Origin: Dehalococcoidia bacterium
GTDB lineage: Bacteria; Chloroflexota; Dehalococcoidia; UBA3495
Assembly (NCBI GenBank): GCA_002730485.1
Contig: PCAH01000007.1
Coordinates: 1 to 7,058, forward strand
Length of the DNA stretch: 7,058 nucleotides
Direction: 5' to 3'
Shown here piece by piece: positions 1 to 5,288 of the stretch; positions within the stretch are counted from its first letter, which is position 1, and each line of letters begins with the position of its first letter. The translations under genes and the position numbers were made by a program. Under the pieces are notes generated by a model. The model saw only the letters and a program-made list of their open reading frames with translations, ran no database searches and had not been told where the DNA came from.

Positions 1-66
1 GACCTCAAAAGGAAGTCGAGTGAATCATCATCCTTAACGAAGAGAGCCAAAACCAAAGCCACCTGA
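1..66 (+). CDS. C-terminal tail of an upstream gene (partial)
   Basis: Frame 1 is open from the window edge to a TGA at 64-66 and encodes 21 residues rich in Lys, Arg and Ser, including the basic clusters KRK and KRAKTK. The other two plus frames meet stops within about 35 bases, and the minus frame opposite has stops at the tca and tta triplets. A basic Ser/Lys tail of this kind is a common protein end and could act in nuclear localisation or nucleic-acid binding. The piece is too short to identify the gene. It would lie in the same direction as the synthase that follows. Coding status rests only on the open frame and composition. Confidence 0.4.
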   Translation, partial: DLKRKSSESSSLTKRAKTKAT

Positions 67-185
67 ATGCACCCAACACCCGGTTTGACTGCCCATCGTC
101 TTTTTTTCATCGATCGCGTAGCAACCTTCAAATAATTTCAATGTCTCTTCTATGTATTCATACCCTCCCTCAAAGCGAACACAAA
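67..185 (+). promoter_or_regulatory. Intergenic leader and probable promoter of the cyclopropane synthase gene
   Basis: This stretch separates the upstream gene tail from the preferred synthase start. It holds a run of seven T at about 101-107, the motif atcgatcgcg at about 109-118, and an AT-rich block (caaataatttca) at 129-140. The AT-rich block is the likeliest promoter element, by comparison with the AT-rich gaps before the other genes. An in-frame ATG at 141 directly follows it, so initiation at 141 remains possible. No sequence matching a named viral promoter consensus was found. Confidence 0.3.
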
Positions 186-1640
186 ATGCCATCCACCCTT
201 CCCATCCACACCGTCAACTCTGTCCTCACCGTCCTCCTCACCCTCCTCATCATCGCCCTGGTCATCTGCGCCATCGTACGATGGACCCGCACCCCGTCCA
301 CCCAACAACCCATTCCGAATGCACCCGAACACAACAACCCGTTTGAAAATGCCTCCAGCGCCAGTGCATCCATAATGGACCTGATGCATCGTACAACATC
401 GATTCGTTTTGTCGATGGCAGACGCTCCTCGTTTTCGTCGTCTTCGTTGTCCTCTTCATTCTCACCGTCTGATTCCGATTCACCCACTTCCTCTCTCTAC
501 ATCATCGTCCGCCGTCCACGAATGTTTGACCGTATTGTATCGCGTGGTGAACTGGGTTTCTGTGAATCGTATATGGACGGCGATTGGGACACCCCTGCAT
601 TGGAACCCTTGTTCAGCGAATTGCTCGCCCACGAAGAGGACCTCCAACGAGAGCTTCATTCACAATCCTTGAATATGATGTGGATGTATGTTCAATCGGT
701 CTTGACGTCAACGTTCACCAACCGCAACCACCTCGAACGGTCCTCGGACAATATCATCTCACACTACGATGTCGGCAATGACCTGTACACCAAAATGCTC
801 GGGCCGACGATGCAATACACGTGTGCGTACTATGCCCATCCCGGTATCACAACATTGGACCACGCCCAGCGCACCAAAATGGCCCTCATTGCACACAAAC
901 TCGACCTCCAACCTGGAATGACCGTGTTAGATATTGGGTGCGGATTTGGTGCGATGGCGTATTATCTGGCCGATGTGCACGGGGTGTCTGTGGTTGGGGT
1001 CACGTTGTCTCCGTCCCAGGTCGAATTGGCCCACGCACAGTTCGCACATCCTCGGGTGGACATCAGGATTCAAGACTATCGTGATGTTGAAGCCGAGTTT
1101 GGACCGGCGGCGTTTGACCGGGTGTATTCGATTGGAATGTTTGAACACGTCGGTCACAAGAATTACAATACCTATTTCGATACGTGCCATCGCTTGCTCC
1201 GACCAAATGGTGTGATGCTGTTGCACACGATTGCGACACGCCAGCGTGAATGGTCCCATCAAAATTGCATCAACACCTACATTTTCCCCGGTGGAGAGTT
1301 GCCGCATTTGCAACACCTTGCCGAATTGTCTGCGTACGACCAATGGCACCTCGAAGACCTGCACAACTTTGGACGGTCCTATGCAAAGACCCTTCGTGCG
1401 TGGCGTGCCAACCTGGGGGATTGGGAAGGACTGAGCCCACGGAAATACCCGAAACGGTTCCGACGAATGTGGGACATTTACTTGCACGGGTGTGCGGCAC
1501 AATTTGAACTGCGCAATATTTTCTTGTTGCAGTTGGTGTTTACGAAGCAGGGTGAGCGGAAGGGGGAAGATGATATGGGGTCGAGGATACGGGGGTTTCT
1601 TGGGGGTGAGGATAAAAAAACAGATGAAATTCGGGGTTAG
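186..1640 (+). CDS. Membrane-anchored cyclopropane-fatty-acyl-phospholipid synthase
   Basis: It transfers a methylene group from S-adenosylmethionine to the double bond of unsaturated acyl chains in membrane phospholipids. Numbering is from the ATG at 186 (484 residues). Residues 12-32 form one strongly hydrophobic segment, followed by a polar linker and a Ser-rich stretch at 81-103. The lipid-binding N-domain motif (GELGF then ESYMDGDWD) lies near 121-135. The SAM-binding loop VLDIGCGFG is at 247-255, then GMFEHVG near 317-323, LHTI at 346-349 and YIFPGG near 365. Residues matching the bicarbonate and active-site set of the E. coli enzyme are present: C213 (in YTCAYY), E320, H347, Y399 and C436. 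Bacterial enzymes are about 380-430 residues; the excess here is the anchor, the linker and a charged C-terminal tail. An in-frame ATG at 141 would add 15 residues, but third-position GC rises sharply at 186 and that ATG has A at -3, so 186 is preferred. It converges on the pentapeptide-repeat gene with a 21-base gap. Confidence 0.93.
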   Translation: MPSTLPIHTVNSVLTVLLTLLIIALVICAIVRWTRTPSTQQPIPNAPEHNNPFENASSASASIMDLMHRTTSIRFVDGRRSSFSSSSLSSSFSPSDSDSPTSSLYIIVRRPRMFDRIVSRGELGFCESYMDGDWDTPALEPLFSELLAHEEDLQRELHSQSLNMMWMYVQSVLTSTFTNRNHLERSSDNIISHYDVGNDLYTKMLGPTMQYTCAYYAHPGITTLDHAQRTKMALIAHKLDLQPGMTVLDIGCGFGAMAYYLADVHGVSVVGVTLSPSQVELAHAQFAHPRVDIRIQDYRDVEAEFGPAAFDRVYSIGMFEHVGHKNYNTYFDTCHRLLRPNGVMLLHTIATRQREWSHQNCINTYIFPGGELPHLQHLAELSAYDQWHLEDLHNFGRSYAKTLRAWRANLGDWEGLSPRKYPKRFRRMWDIYLHGCAAQFELRNIFLLQLVFTKQGERKGEDDMGSRIRGFLGGEDKKTDEIRG

Positions 1641-1661
1641 TCAAACTCTTAGTCAGACAAC

Positions 1662-1859
1662 TCACACACCCGGTTCACCCGGTCCCGGTTCACCCGGTCC
1701 CGGTTCACCCGGTCCCGGTTCACCCGGTCCCGGTTCGACCGGGCCCGGTTGGCCTGGTTCGTCTTTGTTGAATTGAAGGCCAGGAAACTCAATCTCACTC
1801 CCATAGTCTACCGTAGAAACATCCGAGCCATCCGAGCGATAACCATCTTCGTCCGCCAT
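1662..1859 (-). CDS. Small acidic protein with C-terminal PGPGE pentapeptide repeat
   Basis: A 65-residue protein starting MADEDGYRSDGSD. The first 33 residues are acidic and Ser/Asp-rich, and the second half is a PGPGE tandem ending in PGV. Glycines are spaced alternately by two and three residues, so it does not have the strict Gly-X-Y register of collagen; the pattern is closer to elastin-like proline-glycine pentapeptides. The ATG directly follows a very AT-rich stretch (attattgaaaaatat on the coding strand), as expected for a compact viral promoter, and this is the main reason to accept such a short gene. It converges on the synthase gene and diverges from the GIY-YIG-like gene. The function is unknown; a flexible surface or structural tail is possible. 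The opposite strand is also open and reads PGPGS, so coding needs transcript support. Confidence 0.5.
   Translation of the reverse strand: MADEDGYRSDGSDVSTVDYGSEIEFPGLQFNKDEPGQPGPVEPGPGEPGPGEPGPGEPGPGEPGV
1671..1750. repeat. 15-bp tandem repeat encoding the PGPGE pentapeptide
   Basis: The unit cacccggtcccggtt occurs perfectly four times (1676-1690, 1691-1705, 1706-1720, 1721-1735). It is flanked by a partial copy on the left and a diverged fifth copy at 1736-1750. The period is a multiple of three, so the reading frame is kept: EPGPG on the minus strand and SPGPG on the plus strand. The diverged copy creates a perfect 12-base palindrome, ACCGGGCCCGGT, at 1738-1749. Such a GC-rich tandem is prone to copy-number change by slippage, and it sits at the convergent 3' junction with the synthase gene. 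Confidence 0.9.
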
Positions 1860-1978
1860 ATATTTTTCAATAATTACACTATAATGTTATCATAATAATC
1901 AATTATATGTATATTTTTATTTCAATAATAGTACTCGTTACACACTCATACTTATCCTCAAACACCCTCTACCAACAA
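1860..1978. promoter_or_regulatory. AT-rich divergent promoter island
   Basis: The gap between two divergent gene starts is the most AT-rich stretch of the window, especially 1860-1930. It contains two similar blocks in the same orientation: tatttttcaataat at 1861-1874 and tatttttatttcaataat at 1912-1929. Each lies just upstream of one of the two genes: the first next to the minus-strand ATG at 1859, the second 50 bases before the plus-strand ATG at 1979. The shared core ttcaataat is a candidate regulatory element. No named consensus was recognised. Confidence 0.5.
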
Positions 1979-3061
1979 ATGTCCTCTGCCAAACGACCGA
2001 CCTTACACACCATCCCTCGTACACCGTCACCGTCCTCCCCCTCGCCCGGTACCAGAACCCCACCGACTCCTATCATCTATCCAAACCCTTCCTCCTCTTC
2101 TCCATCCTCCTCTTCTCCATCCTCCTCTTCCCAGGGCACCTCCGCAGCCCACACAGCCACCACTACCACAACCACCCTCCCCAACCACGTCTACGGTGTT
2201 CTCTTCCGCCGTCGCCCCTACAGCTACGCCGGTGTACCCCTGGAACAGTTTGTCAGTCGTCCAACCGTCGACATCCGTAAACTCCGAGACCCGTTCGAGG
2301 CCCGACCAACCCGTATCCTCAACCATAACATCAATACAGACTATTCCGTGTTCTATGTGCTCACCTTCAATATCGACCGTCGGCAAGTGGTGAAGATTGG
2401 TGTTGCCGAAAACGCCATTCGACGGATGCACGACTACCTCTATACCTATGGTCACGTGTGTCCAGGTGCCAAACAAGCCGCACCGACACCCCTCACACTA
2501 CGCAATCGTACCGTCCCACGAACCCAACCACCAGTACCTCGCACCGGTATTCACGAGTGTGACCCCCCTAACCCTGCGACAGGGGTCTATCTCCATATGA
2601 TGCTATTGTGTAAAAAACGAAAGTACAGTGATACCACCTATATGTATTATCGTAAAAGTGGGCAACCGGTTCGACGGTTGGAACATCAATTGAAACAACA
2701 CTATCGGGCATTACGACCTCGACCCAGCCGTGGAAGTGAACGGTTTGTGGTCAAGGTGAAACCATTCGTGCAAAACATCTTACAAGGAGCACTGCACATT
2801 CAGGAGCAAACACCGGTGGCGGTTCGTCAGTCGCAGCGTAGGGGCTCGTCCACGAAGCACACGATGCGACGCAGTGCAACAATACACCAATCATCCCACC
2901 AATCCCACACCCACACCCGCACCCGTACCCGTACCCGTAGTAGTCGCCACAACCAAACACCCCGACCACATTCACACGCGCAACCACAGACACCACCGTC
3001 GCAACCACATAGACAACCGTCACAGAGAGTCATTCAGAGGAGTCAGACGGTGCATCTGTAG
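1979..3061 (+). CDS. Putative GIY-YIG/T5orf172-like protein with low-complexity arms
   Basis: A 360-residue protein with three parts. Residues 1-70 are Ser/Pro/Thr-rich, with an SSSSP pentapeptide repeat. The folded core (about 71-280) contains a pattern typical of GIY-YIG superfamily nucleases, especially the T5orf172 branch: FYVL near 125-128, VKIGV at 138-142, paired Arg at 148-149, and RRLEHQLKQHY at 232-242 with E235 as the candidate metal-binding acid. The canonical GIY and YIG triads are replaced by YVL and KIG, as is common in T5orf172-type proteins. The tail (about 285-360) is basic and rich in His, Thr, Arg and Gln, including alternating HT and RT dipeptides. The open frame extends to an ATG at 1907, adding 24 residues that begin hydrophobic. 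That extension lies in the AT-rich promoter island, and A at -3 of ATG 1979 favours the shorter form. A role in DNA cleavage or repair is inferred only from the motif pattern. Its 3' end overlaps the next gene on the opposite strand. Confidence 0.6.
   Translation: MSSAKRPTLHTIPRTPSPSSPSPGTRTPPTPIIYPNPSSSSPSSSSPSSSSQGTSAAHTATTTTTTLPNHVYGVLFRRRPYSYAGVPLEQFVSRPTVDIRKLRDPFEARPTRILNHNINTDYSVFYVLTFNIDRRQVVKIGVAENAIRRMHDYLYTYGHVCPGAKQAAPTPLTLRNRTVPRTQPPVPRTGIHECDPPNPATGVYLHMMLLCKKRKYSDTTYMYYRKSGQPVRRLEHQLKQHYRALRPRPSRGSERFVVKVKPFVQNILQGALHIQEQTPVAVRQSQRRGSSTKHTMRRSATIHQSSHQSHTHTRTRTRTRSSRHNQTPRPHSHAQPQTPPSQPHRQPSQRVIQRSQTVHL
2090..2134 (+). repeat. 15-bp tandem repeat encoding SSSSP
   Basis: The unit tcctcctcttctcca is perfect at 2090-2104 and 2105-2119. 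A third copy at 2120-2134 matches over its first 11 bases and then diverges. It encodes a Ser-Ser-Ser-Ser-Pro pentapeptide in the disordered N-terminal arm of the GIY-YIG-like protein and keeps the frame. It has the same 15-base period as the PGPGE repeat 350 bases upstream, though the sequences are unrelated. Confidence 0.85.
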
Positions 3062-3791
3062 ATTCGAGGAACACAGTAACCGGATATTCGACCTGTTCTC
3101 GACCAACCCGATAGGGCTGCATCACCTGTGCACGCCTCTCGTTTTCAGGCGGCCCCATCGTCGTATAATCCGTGTATACCGTGTCCAACTGAACATTGCC
3201 AGGGGCGTTGGTACCCATTGAGGAGTACGTCTCACAAAACTCGAGGAGAAGACGGTGCACGTCTTCTTGTGCCTTGGTCGTCCCTCCACGAAGTCCGAAT
3301 CCAATGGTGAGTGGCCCACACCTCTGTGCTGCCGCTTCTCGGATACCTGGCGGCATTCGATAGAATTGTATCAAGGGGCACTCTGGGGTAGGCCTTGTTT
3401 GCTCGATGGGTCGAACACTATCTATCCCATTTTCATTGGAAGTGGTGTCATAGTCCACTCCAGACTCTGCCATATGCGACACCCATTGGTTGGCAAACGT
3501 TTGCTTGAAGAGTGTCCAGAAAAGAGACATATCGATTTCACTCACACCGTCTGGCCGAGAGGAATGCCACCAAAGGATGGACACGACTGAGGGTGTGTTG
3601 GCTTCTCCGAGAATGTTCAGGTAGGGTTTCATTGGTCCTATCATTTGTTCAACGACCGCTTGTTGTTCGTGGTTGGGAGTGGCGAGTATGATCTGCATCA
3701 TGCGATGCGCGACTGTCTGTTGGTCAGCAAAATCAGTTGTTGCTTGTTGAATCTCATTCAAAATCTGTTCTTGGGTGCAGTTGTCTGACAT
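3030..3791 (-). CDS. Unrecognised 253-residue protein
   Basis: No family was recognised. The protein starts MSDNCTQEQI, and its ATG is preceded by an A-rich stretch (attcaaaaaa), which supports this start. Residues 1-60 look helical and Gln-rich. A more hydrophobic segment with Trp lies near 68-105 (SILWWHSS, SLFWTLF). A Gly-rich stretch, LTIGFGLRGG, is at 161-170, and the C-terminal end is acidic and Ser-rich (DAPSDSSE). There is no membrane segment or signal peptide. Overall it looks like a soluble, acidic globular protein. It converges with the GIY-YIG-like gene and overlaps its last 32 bases, so the two may not be strongly transcribed at once. It lies downstream of the elongase on the same strand, but a gap of about 250 bases with its own AT-rich region suggests independent expression. 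Confidence 0.75.
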   Translation of the reverse strand: MSDNCTQEQILNEIQQATTDFADQQTVAHRMMQIILATPNHEQQAVVEQMIGPMKPYLNILGEANTPSVVSILWWHSSRPDGVSEIDMSLFWTLFKQTFANQWVSHMAESGVDYDTTSNENGIDSVRPIEQTRPTPECPLIQFYRMPPGIREAAAQRCGPLTIGFGLRGGTTKAQEDVHRLLLEFCETYSSMGTNAPGNVQLDTVYTDYTTMGPPENERRAQVMQPYRVGREQVEYPVTVFLESTDAPSDSSE

Positions 3792-4042
3792 TTTTTTGAA
3801 TGGGTGGTTGGTTTCGATAGTATGGGCTCGATAGGGTTTGTTTGCTGTGTGTGAATGTTATTGTACAGGAACTTGTTAATAGAGGATGGATGGTCAACAG
3901 AGAGATTCCGAATGAGATAATGAAAACGAGACACCCTCGGAAGGTCTCGCTCTTTCGGTTTCTACATATTTTATTTCATCCTATGAAACATATGTTATAA
4001 TGATGTAATCAGAGATGCTATCCTACATTATCCGTGTCCGCC
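3792..4042. other. Intergenic region: promoter of the 253-residue gene and 3' end of the elongase gene
   Basis: No gene was seen in this 251-base gap. The part next to 3791 carries a run of T on the plus strand (A on the coding strand) and is the likely promoter of the minus-strand gene. An inverted repeat with a 6-base stem, cgagac at 3927-3932 and gtctcg at 3944-3949, has an 11-base loop. A perfect 10-base palindrome, aacatatgtt, lies at 3987-3996 inside an AT-rich block at 3961-4010. Either could mark the 3' end of the elongase transcript, since some giant viruses end transcripts at hairpins; this is only inferred here. Confidence 0.35.
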
Positions 4043-4903
4043 TTACCCCTGCTTCGGACGAACGTGTTTCCCCCCCGGCACCATATACATCGTGTAAAAC
4101 AACTGTGCAAACAACACCCCATACGACACATACATCAACCACCCCAACCGGTAATTCGTCTCATCCCCCGCACACTGTTCCGGATTCTCCGTGTGTACAT
4201 ACGCCGCCATTGCCGTCAGTAGTGCACCGGCCACCATTTGTCCAAGTTGAAACAGTGTAATGTACCGTGCGAATGGGCGGGCCAGTGCACGTAGGCGGCC
4301 TCCGGTAATCGACATTGCATAATACGTGTACATCACCGAATGCACTGTATAGTTGATGGCCGCAAACCAAATACCAGGAGGCGTATTGACGATATAGGCG
4401 TGCCAACAATAGAGAAGGACCGTCACGTGATGGTACCAATGGAGCAGAATCACGGGTTTCTTTTGCAGCACCAAGAACACCGTGTCGCCGAGTTCAGGTA
4501 TCTTGGACAACACAAAGAGTGTCATCCACCATCCCGGGTCACCACTCAGATACCATTGCTCCGTGGGTGTGCATAGTGTAGAATACACACCGTAGGTCGT
4601 AACATAGGACCACAGGTACGGCACCGTGACCGATGCCCCTCGAATCGAAAACAACGCCAATCCAATATTCCACCAGCGCCAACCTTGACGTATCGTATGA
4701 ATATCTACAATACGGTGAATGTGGTCCACGTATGCCGGACCACAAAAGACCATCCACAGGTAGAGGATGACCGCGAGCCAGGGGAACCAGGTGTTGGTGG
4801 TCATCCATTGTAGGGTCGTGTGGATGGCTGCGTCATTGGGTGATAATGGTTGGTAGTAGGTGTTGGGTGAAGATGCCAAGGCAAGAAGTGATTCGGTTGA
4901 CAT
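4043..4903 (-). CDS. ELO-family very-long-chain fatty-acid elongase (ELOVL6/ELOVL3-like)
   Basis: ELO proteins are ER-membrane condensing enzymes: they join malonyl-CoA to acyl-CoA in the first step of fatty-acid elongation. This protein has 286 residues, close to the usual 260-320, and several hydrophobic membrane segments. Diagnostic motifs are in the normal order: LSKIPELGDTVF at 132-143 with K134, E137 and D140; LQKKP at 146-150; the histidine box HWYHH at 155-159; NYTVHSVMYTYY at 184-195 with H188; and LFQLGQ at 217-222. The HWYHH box and the LSKxPELGDT stretch resemble animal ELOVL6 and ELOVL3, which act on saturated and monounsaturated chains, rather than the HVYHH box of polyunsaturated-chain enzymes; the substrate is therefore a suggestion. 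The C-terminus (GGKHVRPKQG) lacks a classical KKXX signal. The ATG at 4903 is followed by Ser-Thr-Glu and precedes the only long open frame. It is divergent from the 487-residue gene. Confidence 0.95.
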   Translation of the reverse strand: MSTESLLALASSPNTYYQPLSPNDAAIHTTLQWMTTNTWFPWLAVILYLWMVFCGPAYVDHIHRIVDIHTIRQGWRWWNIGLALFSIRGASVTVPYLWSYVTTYGVYSTLCTPTEQWYLSGDPGWWMTLFVLSKIPELGDTVFLVLQKKPVILLHWYHHVTVLLYCWHAYIVNTPPGIWFAAINYTVHSVMYTYYAMSITGGRLRALARPFARYITLFQLGQMVAGALLTAMAAYVHTENPEQCAGDETNYRLGWLMYVSYGVLFAQLFYTMYMVPGGKHVRPKQG

Positions 4904-5287
4904 TGGAATTTATGTTTCAATCTCTATTGGTGTAGCTTTAGCGTGTTGTGTTGGTTTGTAATGGGCGTGTCGTAGAATGAGCGTGTAGTCGAAGAAGCGG
5001 GTGGACGGTTGTTCAAAAAGACGTGAATCCGGCAATTGCAAATAATGTCATCGCTTCACGAGCAGTCGGACATACGGATGAAGGGGATGATTAGAGAGCT
5101 GTCAAGATGAACAAACGGATGATGATGACAAGTGACGATGAACAGAAATGATGAACAGAATGAGCTCCCGCAACTCGCCAACAATTGTCGTTTTCCACGG
5201 TTTCGGTTTCGCGAAATGGGATTCCATCTGTCGAGAGCAACCCAATCACACAGCACGAATCGAACAAACTATACCATCCCACGATTG
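4904..5287. promoter_or_regulatory. Divergent intergenic region and leader of the 487-residue gene
   Basis: No long gene is supported here. The left edge (4904-4940) is AT-richer and probably holds the elongase promoter; read on the elongase strand it includes attgaaacataaattcc just before the ATG. An 8-base palindrome gcaattgc lies at 5032-5039 next to an AT-rich patch, a candidate promoter for the rightward gene. The octamer GATGAACA occurs three times (5106-5113, 5137-5144, 5150-5157), giving clustered ATGs. Two tiny ORFs occupy 5107-5288 and are described as a separate entry. Confidence 0.35.
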
Positions 5288-5288
5288 A
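5107..5288 (+). other. Two upstream ORFs chained by TGATG stop-start overlaps
   Basis: A 14-codon ORF (5107-5151, MNKRMMMTSDDEQK) ends in TGA at 5149-5151, and the last A of that stop begins the ATG of a 45-codon ORF (5151-5288). The TGA of that second ORF (5286-5288) in turn shares its last A with the ATG at 5288, the preferred start of the 487-residue protein. The three ORFs are in three different frames. The layout would permit termination-reinitiation and could restrain translation of the main gene. The competing reading is that the main protein simply starts at an in-frame ATG at 5138, in which case these ORFs mean nothing. Neither peptide resembles anything recognised. Confidence 0.25.

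Noticed and set aside
141..185. Synthase start at the upstream in-frame ATG
   Set aside because: Codon third positions are AT-rich until 186, and the ATG at 141 has T at -3. It is kept as an alternative only.
927..1502. A 191-codon minus-strand open frame inside the synthase gene
   Set aside because: It lies wholly opposite conserved catalytic motifs of the synthase and has no recognisable features.
1671..1750. CRISPR-like or collagen interpretation of the tandem repeat
   Set aside because: There are no spacers between units, and the translated glycine spacing does not follow Gly-X-Y.
1492..1776. A 94-codon plus-strand frame ending in PGPGS repeats
   Set aside because: Its first half overlaps the conserved end of the synthase gene in another frame, and no promoter-like sequence precedes it. 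The minus-strand reading has an AT-rich upstream region and a better start.
2027..2476. A 149-codon minus-strand frame opposite the GIY-YIG-like gene
   Set aside because: Its Gly/Arg/Trp-rich composition is the complement of the Ser/Pro-rich arm, and the plus strand carries a plausible domain pattern.
3792..4042. Possible tRNA or other structured RNA in the gap
   Set aside because: No cloverleaf arms or T-loop-like sequence could be seen; only short inverted repeats are present.
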